DNA from: Blautia sp. An81
GTDB lineage: Bacteria > Bacillota > Clostridia > Lachnospirales > Lachnospiraceae
Direction of reading: 5' to 3'
Assembly: GCF_002161285.1 (NCBI RefSeq)
Contig: NZ_NFHH01000003.1
Coordinates: forward strand, 186,001-250,000
DNA: 64,000 nucleotides
Made by a program: the position numbers and the translations under genes. The notes beneath the pieces were generated by a model that saw nothing but the letters and a program-made list of their open reading frames with translations, searched no databases and was not told the DNA's origin. Of the stretch, positions 6,580 to 13,967 are shown one piece after another; positions within the stretch are counted from its first letter, which is position 1, and each line of letters opens with the position of its first letter.

Positions 6580-8496
6580 ATGAGAATCACAGAATTGCTG
6601 GATCCCAGGAGCATTTCTCTGACCGGCGCTCCGGCATCCAAAAAAGAAGCCCTGGATCAGATGGTAGAACTGATGGCGAAAAGCGGAAAAATACGGGACA
6701 AAGAAGCTTACCGCCAGCAGGTGTATGCAAGAGAAGAAGAAAGTACCACAGGAGTAGGAGAGGGGATTGCTATCCCTCATGGAAAAGGAGATTCTGTTAT
6801 ACGTCCTGGCCTTGCTGCAATGGTAGTAAAGGATGGCGTAGACTTTGATTCCCTGGACGAAGAGCCGGTTCACCTGATTTTCCTTATTGCTGCTCCAAAC
6901 ACCAAGGATAATGTACATCTGGATGTGCTGAGCAAGCTTTCCACACTGCTGATGGACGAAGACTTTGTAAAGAACCTTCAGAATGCCTCCACTGTAGAAG
7001 AATTTCTGGACATTGTGGATAAGGCAGATGAGGAAAAGCCGGATCTGGACGAACAGCTGGCTTCCCAGACCTTAGAGGATCCTTCTGAAAAAGTCTGCCG
7101 GATCGTTGCCGTGACTTCCTGCCCTACAGGAATCGCTCATACTTATATGGCTGCGGAAGGACTGGAGAAGGCGGCAAAAAAGAAAAACTGCCGGATAAAA
7201 GTAGAGACCAGGGGATCAGGAGGTGCAAAAAATGTATTGACAGAAAAAGAAATCCAAGAGGCTGATTGCGTGATCATTGCTGCAGATGCAAATGTGCCCA
7301 TGGAGAGATTTGACGGAAAGCACCTGATCGAATGTCCTGTATCCGACGGCATCAGTAAGGGGGATCAGCTGATCGACAGAGCCATGAAGCAGGATGCCCC
7401 GGTTTATCATTCAGATAGTCCCAAAACAGAGAAAAAGACCAAAACTGCAGGGTGTGCAGGACATAAGGTATATACTCAGCTGATGAACGGTGTTTCTCAT
7501 ATGCTGCCTTTTGTAGTTGGAGGCGGTATCCTGATCGCTCTGGCATTCCTGATCGATGGCCTTAGCGTGGATGTGAATTCCCTTTCCCAGGAAGCCAGGG
7601 CAAATTTTGGTACCATTACCCCGGTAGCCGCTCAGTTCCGGCAGATCGGTAATGTGGCTTTTGGCTTCATGCTCCCTGTACTGGCTGGCTTTATTGCCAT
7701 GAGTATCGGAGATCGTCCAGGTCTGGCCGTAGGATTTGTAGGGGGTATGATCGCAGCCAATGGAAAATCAGGATTCTTAGGAGCTCTGGCGGCAGGTTTT
7801 ATCGCAGGTTATCTTATCGTTCTTCTGAGAAAAGTTTTTGACAGGCTTCCGGCGTCTATAGAAAAGATCGCCCCGGTGCTGTTATATCCTTTATTCGGTA
7901 TCCTTTTTATGGGACTGATCATGAACTTTATCATTGAGCCTCCTATCGGCGCTTTGAATACAGCTTTAAATACAGCACTGACAAACATGAGTGGAAGCAG
8001 TAAGATCCTTCTGGGGATCATTGTAGCCGGTATGATGTCTATTGATATGGGCGGTCCCTTTAATAAGGCGGCTTATGTATTCGGAACTGCGTCCATTGCC
8101 GCAGGCAACTACGATATTATGGCGGCAGTTATGATCGGCGGTATGGTTCCGCCCTGTGCCATTGCCCTGGCAACTCTGCTGTTTAAAAACAAATTCACAA
8201 AACAGGAGAGAGAATCCGGTCCTGTAAACTTTATCATGGGCCTGGCCTTTATTACAGAAGGGGCAATCCCTTTTGCAGCTTCCGATCCCCTTCATGTACT
8301 GCCTTCCTGCATTATCGGATCTGCAGTTTCAGGAGCATTGTCCATGGCCTTCGGCTGTACCCTTATGGCTCCTCATGGCGGGATTTTCGTATTCCCGGTA
8401 GTGGAACATCCACTAATGTATCTGGTATCCTTAGTAGTGGGTACAGTGATCGGCGCACTGCTTCTGGGTGTATTAAAGAAAAAGGTGGAAGCATAA
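6580..8496 (+). CDS. fruA: PTS fructose transporter subunit IIABC
   Basis: Takes up fructose and phosphorylates it to fructose 1-phosphate during transport. 638 residues with three domains in order: IIA (residues 1-150, active His67 in IPHGKG), IIB (about 172-275, active Cys181 in VTSCPTGIAH), and the membrane-embedded IIC (from about 297, multiple helices, starting LMNGVSHMLPFVVGGG). PTRGSGG-like and GPFNKAA segments are typical of the fructose family. Phosphate comes from HPr. It sits between fruK and fruR and is complete. Confidence 0.96.
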   Translation: MRITELLDPRSISLTGAPASKKEALDQMVELMAKSGKIRDKEAYRQQVYAREEESTTGVGEGIAIPHGKGDSVIRPGLAAMVVKDGVDFDSLDEEPVHLIFLIAAPNTKDNVHLDVLSKLSTLLMDEDFVKNLQNASTVEEFLDIVDKADEEKPDLDEQLASQTLEDPSEKVCRIVAVTSCPTGIAHTYMAAEGLEKAAKKKNCRIKVETRGSGGAKNVLTEKEIQEADCVIIAADANVPMERFDGKHLIECPVSDGISKGDQLIDRAMKQDAPVYHSDSPKTEKKTKTAGCAGHKVYTQLMNGVSHMLPFVVGGGILIALAFLIDGLSVDVNSLSQEARANFGTITPVAAQFRQIGNVAFGFMLPVLAGFIAMSIGDRPGLAVGFVGGMIAANGKSGFLGALAAGFIAGYLIVLLRKVFDRLPASIEKIAPVLLYPLFGILFMGLIMNFIIEPPIGALNTALNTALTNMSGSSKILLGIIVAGMMSIDMGGPFNKAAYVFGTASIAAGNYDIMAAVMIGGMVPPCAIALATLLFKNKFTKQERESGPVNFIMGLAFITEGAIPFAASDPLHVLPSCIIGSAVSGALSMAFGCTLMAPHGGIFVFPVVEHPLMYLVSLVVGTVIGALLLGVLKKKVEA

Positions 8497-8536
8497 CAGG
8501 AAGGATCCTGTTAAAACACGGAAATGAGGAAAATGG

Positions 8537-8565
8537 TTGCCCCGAAAAAGAAAGTTGTGTAGAAT
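8537..8565 (+). promoter_or_regulatory. Possible internal promoter before fruR
   Basis: TTGCCC at 8537-8542, 17-bp spacer, TAGAAT at 8560-8565, in the 115-bp gap between fruA and fruR. It would give separate expression of the regulator. Confidence 0.4.
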
Positions 8566-8611
8566 AAAAGACAGCAGGACGAACAACAGAATTTTCTAAG
8601 GGGGAAACCAT

Positions 8612-9358
8612 ATGCTGACGGAACAACGACAGGAAGAAATCCTTCGGCTCCTGAACCAGAAAGGGAGCGTTACTCTTCAGGAGCTGAAGGAGTATTTCCA
8701 TGCCTCAGAGTCCACTATACGGCGGGATCTGAATGCACTGGATAAAAGAGGCGCACTTACAAAAGTCTTTGGAGGGGCGGTGAGACCCGAAGGCCGGGTC
8801 ATGCTCAGAGAGGAACAGGTATCTCAGAGACAGGAACTTTATCGTGAAGAGAAAAACAGGATCGGCAGATATGCAGCTTCTCTTGTGGGGCCTGAGGATT
8901 TTGTCTATCTGGATGCAGGAACGACAACGGGAGCCATGATCCCTTATCTCACAGAGCATTCTGCGGCTTTTGTTACGAATGCCGTTTCCCATGCTCTTCA
9001 TCTGGCAGAGAATGGTTTCCGGGTAATCCTCATCGGCGGAGAGGTGAAAGCAGCTACAGAGGCTATTGTGGGAAATGAGGCCTATGTAAATCTGAAAAAA
9101 TTTAATTTTACAAAAGGTTTCTGGGGCACTAACGGAGTCAGCCCTTCGGCAGGATTTTCCACTCCGGATATTAATGAGGCTATGGTAAAGGAATGCGCTC
9201 TTTTACACACCCAGCAGGCTTACATTCTCTGTGACAGCAGTAAATTTTATCATACAAGTCCGGTAACCTTCGGAGAGTTTGAGGACGGGATCATACTTAC
9301 AGACCGTCTTCCAGATGAAAGTTTTCAGAAATATGAGAATATTGTGGTGGTTCCATAA
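8612..9358 (+). CDS. fruR: DeoR-family transcriptional regulator of the fructose operon
   Basis: 248-residue repressor. The N-terminal winged HTH (residues ~3-57) shows RQEEILRLLNQKG and the DeoR signature HASESTIRRDLNALDKRG. The C-terminal DeoRC sensor domain has YLDAGTTTGAMIPYL, LIGGEVK and GTNGVSP, which bind sugar phosphates, probably fructose 1-phosphate here. Located last in the operon, whereas many Firmicutes place fruR first, and it has its own possible promoter. Function in fructose control is inferred from its neighbours. Confidence 0.9.
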   Translation: MLTEQRQEEILRLLNQKGSVTLQELKEYFHASESTIRRDLNALDKRGALTKVFGGAVRPEGRVMLREEQVSQRQELYREEKNRIGRYAASLVGPEDFVYLDAGTTTGAMIPYLTEHSAAFVTNAVSHALHLAENGFRVILIGGEVKAATEAIVGNEAYVNLKKFNFTKGFWGTNGVSPSAGFSTPDINEAMVKECALLHTQQAYILCDSSKFYHTSPVTFGEFEDGIILTDRLPDESFQKYENIVVVP

Positions 9359-9367
9359 AGCCATTAC

Positions 9368-9413
9368 AAACAGCGGCAGCAGATGAGGATCTGTTATAGC
9401 CGCTGTTTTTTTA
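9368..9413 (+). terminator. Rho-independent terminator of the fru operon
   Basis: AAACAGCGGC (9368-9377) pairs with GCCGCTGTTT (9399-9408), followed by a T run. Confidence 0.92.
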
Positions 9414-9424
9414 GCCAAGGGTCT

Positions 9425-9474
9425 GTTTCCATTGAGGAGTTTTTCGTTGTTCCGAAAAACGGAACTTTGGAAAC
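9425..9474. repeat. Nested inverted repeats with two competing hairpins
   Basis: GTTTCCA (9425-9431) pairs with TGGAAAC (9468-9474) and encloses GTTTTTCG (9439-9446) / CGAAAAAC (9453-9460). A second perfect hairpin, GTTCCG (9449-9454) / CGGAAC (9460-9465), overlaps the inner one, so only one of them can form. No T run follows. It stands just after the fru terminator at the left edge of the AT-rich accessory stretch. Role unknown. Confidence 0.5.
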
Positions 9475-9560
9475 AAATAAACCATCTGCTATGTATAACA
9501 TCATAAACTTAAGAAAATCTGCTTTGAAATAGGCAGGTTTCCTTTTGTATCCCGGGATAA

Positions 9561-9716
9561 CTACCGCCGAGAACCTAAGAATTGGAATTTGAGGGGTATC
9601 TAAAAGTTAATGCTACGGTCAGGAATCCAAGAATCGCAAAATAAGCGGTAGCCTAGAGTGAATACTACGGTTAGGAATTTAAAAGTCAGAGGTATTTTAT
9701 ACTATAATTAGGTGAT
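9561..9716 (+). repeat. Three degenerate 52-bp tandem repeats upstream of the DUF3990 cassette
   Basis: Units begin CTACCGCCGAGAACC at 9561, CTACGGTCAGGAATCC at 9613 and CTACGGTTAGGAATTT at 9665, exactly 52 bp apart; each continues with an AAGAAT/AAAAGT-like stretch and then diverges. The third unit runs to the start of the first cassette gene. GCGGTAG at 9645-9651 is also an inverted copy of CTACCGC at 9561-9567. The repeats could be operator sites for autoregulation or traces of insertion. The rest of the 9414-9719 gap shows no other feature except the hairpins at 9425-9474. Confidence 0.6.
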
Positions 9717-9719
9717 AAT

Positions 9720-10028
9720 ATGAGCTTATTGGAAAATGCAGTTGCGCAAGAGCAACGGCGGATTGAGTATATGATAGAGAAATATGAGGCAGAACTTACT
9801 AATTTGCCGAAAGGCGCACTGATCGCAAAAATGATTAAAGGAAATCAATATTACTATTTACAGTATCGCAGCGGGAAAAAGACAATTTCGAAGTATGTTG
9901 GGAGAGCAGGCGATAAAGTTGAAAAACTACAGCAGCAGATTGAACGACGCAGGCATATCCAGTCCATGCTGAAAGCTTTGTCTGAAGAATATGCTACAGC
10001 ACAGAAAATGATGGAGGTTTGTATATGA
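9720..10028 (+). CDS. Hypothetical protein, first gene of the DUF3990/DUF3791 cassette
   Basis: 102 residues, highly charged. Long helical ends (residues ~1-27 and ~63-98, rich in Glu, Gln, Arg, Lys) flank a short central beta-like segment GNQYYYLQYRSGKKTISKYVG. That central motif is like small proteins I associate with DUF6788, but I cannot confirm this. No HTH is obvious. AGGTGA is 5-10 nt before the ATG. Its stop overlaps the next start (ATGA at 10025-10028), implying translational coupling to the DUF3990 gene. It could be an antitoxin or a DNA-binding component. Confidence 0.75.
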   Translation: MSLLENAVAQEQRRIEYMIEKYEAELTNLPKGALIAKMIKGNQYYYLQYRSGKKTISKYVGRAGDKVEKLQQQIERRRHIQSMLKALSEEYATAQKMMEVCI

Positions 10029-10528
10029 TTGTATATCATGGAAGCAATATGATAGTAGACCATCCAAGATTAGTCCGCCAAAATCGAACATTGGATTTTG
10101 GATATGGTTTTTATACAACGTTCAATAAAGATCAAGCAGTAAATTTCGCAGAAAAAGTAACGGCTCGAAGGGAAACAGGTATTCCTTGTGTCAGCATGTA
10201 TGAAACAGCAGAGTTAGAAGAACTGAAAAACAAATATAAACTCCTGTTTTTTTCAGAAGCAAATGAAGAATGGTTGGATTTCGTATTTGCAAATTGTAAT
10301 GGAAGTTATGAAGGGGTAAAGTTTGATATTATTTTCGGACCAGTAGCTAACGATACGATTTATCGGACGTTTATTGCTTATGAGGAAGGTATTTTAACAA
10401 AGGATGAGACGATTGCCAGACTGAAAGTTAAGAAGCTGTATAATCATATGACTTTTACAACAGAGAACTCCTTAAAAGAGTTAAAATATACTGGGCAGTT
10501 ACCGATAGGGAGGGATTGCAATGAGTGA
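10025..10528 (+). CDS. DUF3990 protein, predicted ADP-ribosyltransferase-like toxin
   Basis: 167 residues. The N-terminus reads IVYHGS (His5), then DFGYGFYTT (Tyr30) and DQAVNFA; later FDIIFGPVAND is a further conserved-looking block. HGS plus GxGFYxT followed by QA..FA resembles the NAD-binding core of PARP-like ADP-ribosyltransferases, and the family name DUF3990 fits this pattern from memory. No signal peptide or membrane segment, so it would act in the cytoplasm. ATG 10025 is preferred over TTG 10019 because GGAGG lies 8 nt before it. It overlaps its neighbours at both ends. Toxin activity is inferred, not shown. Confidence 0.8.
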   Translation: MIVYHGSNMIVDHPRLVRQNRTLDFGYGFYTTFNKDQAVNFAEKVTARRETGIPCVSMYETAELEELKNKYKLLFFSEANEEWLDFVFANCNGSYEGVKFDIIFGPVANDTIYRTFIAYEEGILTKDETIARLKVKKLYNHMTFTTENSLKELKYTGQLPIGRDCNE

Positions 10529-10760
10529 AAAGGGGATAAAAGGAATGCTGGAGCTTATTGTGCCGCGTCTGCTCCGGATGATAATGGAAAAACAGTCACT
10601 TACAGAAAAAGAAGCCTTGACACGGCTATATGCTTCTGAACTTTATCGCCAGTTAGAACGAGAGGAAACGAAGCTTTGGCATTTAAGTATTCCTACTTTA
10701 TATGAAATGTGGTTGGAAGAAAAAGAGAGCGGGCATATTACTTATCCAGAGGAGGTCTGA
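10521..10760 (+). CDS. Small hypothetical protein in the DUF3990 cassette
   Basis: 79 residues, mostly helical by composition: EKGIKGMLELIVPRLL, then KQSLTEKEALTRLYASELYRQL and a Trp-containing tail (KLWHLSIPTLYEMWLEEK). I do not recognise it with certainty. The start overlaps the end of the DUF3990 gene by 8 bp and GGAGGG is just upstream, so it is coupled to it. Small size and position suggest an antitoxin or accessory subunit. Confidence 0.75.
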   Translation: MSEKGIKGMLELIVPRLLRMIMEKQSLTEKEALTRLYASELYRQLEREETKLWHLSIPTLYEMWLEEKESGHITYPEEV

Positions 10761-10762
10761 GT

Positions 10763-10975
10763 ATGGATGAAAAAATGAATTTTATTGTATATTGTATAGA
10801 AGAATATAAAAATGAAAAAGGAATGAATGGAAAAAATGTCATTGATTTGTTTAATCGGTATCGTGTGATCGATTATATTCGGGATTATTACGAAGCGCTT
10901 CATACTACTGGCAGACAGTATATTGTTGATGATATTGACATGTATATTGAGGCAAGGCAGTCATCTATGAGGTAA
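10763..10975 (+). CDS. DUF3791 family protein, probable antitoxin partner
   Basis: 70 residues. FIVYCIEEYKNEKGMNGKNVIDLFNRY, IDYIRDYYEALHTTGRQYIVDDID are the features I associate with DUF3791, a small helical family often seen beside DUF3990 genes. ATG 10763 was chosen because GGAGG at 10751-10755 is 7 nt away; the previous gene stops at 10760, so there are only 2 bp between them. Antitoxin function is inferred from the neighbourhood. Confidence 0.78.
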   Translation: MDEKMNFIVYCIEEYKNEKGMNGKNVIDLFNRYRVIDYIRDYYEALHTTGRQYIVDDIDMYIEARQSSMR

Positions 10976-11008
10976 TGGGACTTCAGTGAAAAAGCATTGA
11001 AAGAATGT

Positions 11009-11030
11009 ATCCAGGGGGGAGCCCCTGGAT
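11009..11030 (+). repeat. Perfect 9-bp inverted repeat after the DUF3990 cassette
   Basis: ATCCAGGGG, four-base loop GGAG, CCCCTGGAT. Very stable hairpin 34 bp after the cassette's last stop. It lacks a good T run (ATTTCAAG follows), so it is either a weak terminator or an mRNA 3'-end stabiliser. Confidence 0.6.
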
Positions 11031-11042
11031 ATTTCAAGTTAT

Positions 11043-11174
11043 ATGAAGAAAATAAGAGAAAGATGTAGGGCAGAACTAAAAAGACTGGATGCAAGGATTG
11101 ACGAGAAATATTTGCTTGAAGTTCTTCCGAACAAGGTATATAATATCACGGATTATATCATCAAAATGGTTTAA
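11043..11174 (+). CDS. Possible 43-residue small protein or gene remnant
   Basis: An ATG-initiated frame with balanced, protein-like composition (MKKIRERCRAELKRLD, then EKYLLEVLPNKVYNITDYIIKMV). No good ribosome site is close to the ATG; the only G-rich stretch is locked in the hairpin 13 bp upstream. The frame is open back to 11001. It may be the tail of a lost gene. The remaining 11175-11410 contains only a minus-strand terminator-like hairpin. Confidence 0.3.
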   Translation: MKKIRERCRAELKRLDARIDEKYLLEVLPNKVYNITDYIIKMV

Positions 11175-11301
11175 TCCATGATGTATAATGCCAAACTCTT
11201 TTTTATCATAATGAATAGTTATGCATAATGTCCCAGAGTAGGAAAAAATGAAATTTGTTGTAAAGTAGTGATTTCGTAGTAAAAAAGAGACTGTTTGTGG
11301 C

Positions 11302-11347
11302 AAAAAAGAGGCTTGAAAATCCAGTGATCTTTCTGGATTTTCGCCTC
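11302..11347 (-). terminator. Terminator-like hairpin oriented on the minus strand
   Basis: GAGGC (11308-11312) and GAAAATCCAG (11315-11324) pair with CTGGATTTTC (11333-11342) and GCCTC (11343-11347). The A6 run at 11302-11307 is a T run on the minus strand. No minus-strand gene lies immediately to the right, so it may stop antisense transcription or have been brought in with the island. Confidence 0.5.
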
Positions 11348-11410
11348 TGAAGCCATTCAAAAACAGCAAAGCTTTTTTGTACATTATTCACAAAAAAAAG
11401 AGAGGTTTTT

Positions 11411-13276
11411 ATGAGAAAACTAGCTTTAAATGATGAAATATTACTAAATATCGAGAAGCCTGCCCGTTACATCGGGAATGAGGTGAACTCGGTGATGAAG
11501 GACAAGGATCAGGTGGACATCCGTTTCGCTATGTGTTTTCCCGATGTCTATGAGATCGGTATGTCTCATCTGGGGATCCAGATCCTCTACGATATGTTTA
11601 ACCAGAGAGAGGATACCTGGTGCGAGAGAGTTTATTCACCCTGGCCGGATCTGGACAAGATCATGAGGGGAGAAAAGCTTCCTCTTTTTGCCCTGGAGTC
11701 CCAGGACCCTATAAAGGATTTTGATTTTCTGGGTATTACGATCCAGTATGAAATGTGCTATACCAATATTCTCCAGGTGCTGGACTTAAGCCAGATCCCT
11801 CTTCGGGCGGCAGACAGGACCGAGGAGCATCCCTTTGTTATGGGCGGAGGCCCCTGCTCCTATAATCCGGAGCCCCTGGCCCCCTTTTTTGACATGTTTT
11901 ATATCGGAGAAGGAGAAACGGTGTTCAACGATCTCTTAGATGCCTATAAAGATTGGAAGAAGGCAGGAAAGAGCAGAAAAGAATTTCTGGAAATGGCGGC
12001 GGAGATACCTGGCATTTATGTACCGGCCTTTTATGATGTAGAGTATCATGAGGACGGGACCATTAAAGCCTTTACGCCCAATAATCCTCACGCCAAAGAG
12101 AAAATTGAGAAACAGGTGGTCATGGACGTGACCCACACCTATTATCCCAGAAAACCGGTAGTGCCCTTTATCAAAGCTACTCAGGACAGAGTTGTCCTGG
12201 AGATACAAAGAGGCTGTATCAGGGGCTGCAGGTTCTGTCAGGCAGGAATGCTGTACCGGCCTACCAGAGAGCGAGACCTGAAATTTTTAAAGGATACAGC
12301 CAGAGCTCTTATGGAGAGCACCGGCCATGAGGAGATTTCTTTAAGCTCATTAAGCTCCAGTGATTATTCACAGCTTCCAGAGCTGATTGATTATCTGATC
12401 GAAGAATGTTCTGCCCGGAAGGTGAACATTTCCCTTCCTTCTTTGCGTATAGATGCTTTTTCTCTGGACGTAATGAGCAAGGTTCAGGATATCAAGAAGA
12501 GCAGTCTTACCTTCGCGCCGGAGGCAGGATCCCAAAGACTCCGGGATGTGATCAACAAAGGCCTTACGGAAGAGGTGATTCTGGACGGAGCCTCAAAGGC
12601 TTTCCAGGGAGGCTGGACCAGGGTGAAGCTGTACTTTATGCTGGGTCTTCCAACAGAAACAGAAGAAGATATGAAAGGAATCGCCCATCTGGCAGAGGAG
12701 ATTGCCAAGAAATACTATGAAATCCCCAAAGACCAGAGACATGGCAGATGTCAGATCGTGGTGAGTACTTCCTTCTTTGTACCCAAGCCCTTTACTCCTT
12801 TCCAGTGGGCCGGCATGTTCCGGAAAGAGGATTATCTGGATAAGGCCAAGGTTGTAAAGGAAGAAATCCGGGCGCAGTTAAATCAGAAGAGTATTAAGTA
12901 TAATTACCATGAGGCTGACGTGACGGTCCTGGAAGGAATCCTGGCTAGAGGAGACCGGAAAGTGGCAGATGTGCTGGAGGCAGCTTACAAGAAAGGCGCT
13001 GTCTTTGACTCCTGGTCGGAATATTTCCGCTATGACCTTTGGATGGAAGCCTTTGAAGAACTGGGAATTGACCCAGAGTTCTATACTCTGAGAGAAAGAT
13101 CTTTGGAAGAGATTTTCCCCTGGGATTTTATTTCTATCGGCGTAACCAAAAATTTCCTGAAACGAGAATGGGAAAAGGCCATGAAAGGGGAAATTACCCC
13201 TAACTGCAGGCAGCAGTGTTCCGGCTGCGGCGCAGGAGCATATAAAGGAGGTGTCTGTGTTGAAGGTAAGAATTAA
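11411..13276 (+). CDS. TIGR03960 family B12-binding domain/radical SAM protein
   Basis: 621 residues. The N-terminal ~200 residues form a cobalamin-binding-like domain (FPDVYEIGMSHLG), followed by a radical SAM domain with CxxxCxxC in GCIRGCRFCQAG near residue 270; PEAGSQRLRDVINKG and LYFMLGLPTE are further radical SAM features. The C-terminus is Cys-rich (CRQQCSGCGAG). It overlaps the next gene, a DUF2344 protein, and the pair commonly occurs together in Clostridia; a role in RNA modification has been guessed from context but the reaction is unknown. AGAGG lies 7 nt before the ATG. Confidence 0.93.
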   Translation: MRKLALNDEILLNIEKPARYIGNEVNSVMKDKDQVDIRFAMCFPDVYEIGMSHLGIQILYDMFNQREDTWCERVYSPWPDLDKIMRGEKLPLFALESQDPIKDFDFLGITIQYEMCYTNILQVLDLSQIPLRAADRTEEHPFVMGGGPCSYNPEPLAPFFDMFYIGEGETVFNDLLDAYKDWKKAGKSRKEFLEMAAEIPGIYVPAFYDVEYHEDGTIKAFTPNNPHAKEKIEKQVVMDVTHTYYPRKPVVPFIKATQDRVVLEIQRGCIRGCRFCQAGMLYRPTRERDLKFLKDTARALMESTGHEEISLSSLSSSDYSQLPELIDYLIEECSARKVNISLPSLRIDAFSLDVMSKVQDIKKSSLTFAPEAGSQRLRDVINKGLTEEVILDGASKAFQGGWTRVKLYFMLGLPTETEEDMKGIAHLAEEIAKKYYEIPKDQRHGRCQIVVSTSFFVPKPFTPFQWAGMFRKEDYLDKAKVVKEEIRAQLNQKSIKYNYHEADVTVLEGILARGDRKVADVLEAAYKKGAVFDSWSEYFRYDLWMEAFEELGIDPEFYTLRERSLEEIFPWDFISIGVTKNFLKREWEKAMKGEITPNCRQQCSGCGAGAYKGGVCVEGKN

Positions 13277-13967
13277 ATTTGCAAAACAGGGAGCTATGAA
13301 GTTTATCGGACATCTGGACATTATGCGGTATTTTCAGAAAGCAGTGAAGAGAGCCGGACTGGATGCGGCCTATTCTGAAGGTTTCAGTCCCCATATGATC
13401 ATGTCCTTTGCAGCACCTCTGGGAGTAGGGATTACCAGTGAAGGAGAATATTTTGACCTGGAGCTGAAGACCCCGGTATCTTCTAAAGAAGCTGTGGAAC
13501 GCCTTAACCAGGTTATGGTAGAAGGCATGGAGGTTTTAAGTGTCCGGGAGGTCCCCGAAGGAAAAAAAGGAAAAGCTATGTCTTTAGTGGCTGCTGCAGA
13601 CTACCTGGTTTCTTTCCGGGAAGGAATGGAGCCTGGAGAAAACTGGCAGGAAAAAATCCGGACTTTTATGGAACAGCCGGAAATCCTTATCCTGAAAAAA
13701 ACCAAGAAAAATGAAAAAGAAGTGGACATTAAACCATATATTTATGAAATGGAGATACGGGGAGAAAGTATCTTCCTGAAACTGGCTGCAGGAAGTGTGA
13801 AAAATACCAAGCCGGAGCTGGTCATGGAAGCCTTTTTTGCCTTCTGCGGCCAGGAATTCCAGCCTCTGTCCCTTCTGATCCACAGAGTGGAAGTCTATGG
13901 CGACCTGGGAGAAGAGGGTGAGAGAAGACTGGTGTCTCTGGAAGATTTAGGTGAAGAAATTGAGTAA
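13257..13967 (+). CDS. TIGR03936 family radical SAM-associated protein (DUF2344)
   Basis: 236 residues. Start of the domain: RIKFAKQGAMKFIGHLDIMRYFQ and AYSEGFSPHM, typical of DUF2344, which is often fused to or beside TIGR03960 proteins. No catalytic motif is known. The start is one of GTG 13251, GTG 13257 or TTG 13260; AAGGAGG at 13245-13251 gives workable spacing only for the last two. It overlaps the upstream gene by ~20 bp and the RNase G gene by 17 bp, so the three are translationally coupled. Confidence 0.88.
   Translation: MLKVRIKFAKQGAMKFIGHLDIMRYFQKAVKRAGLDAAYSEGFSPHMIMSFAAPLGVGITSEGEYFDLELKTPVSSKEAVERLNQVMVEGMEVLSVREVPEGKKGKAMSLVAAADYLVSFREGMEPGENWQEKIRTFMEQPEILILKKTKKNEKEVDIKPYIYEMEIRGESIFLKLAAGSVKNTKPELVMEAFFAFCGQEFQPLSLLIHRVEVYGDLGEEGERRLVSLEDLGEEIE

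Noticed and set aside
9703-9708. TATAAT as the cassette promoter
   Set aside because: A start ~7 bp later would remove the AGGTGA ribosome site before ATG 9720, and no -35 is at 16-18 bp.
9561-9716. CRISPR array
   Set aside because: Repeats are degenerate over most of their length, have no distinct spacers and no cas genes are near.
11076-11384. 102-codon minus-strand frame
   Set aside because: Composition and lack of a ribosome site suggest chance; it also spans a terminator-like hairpin.
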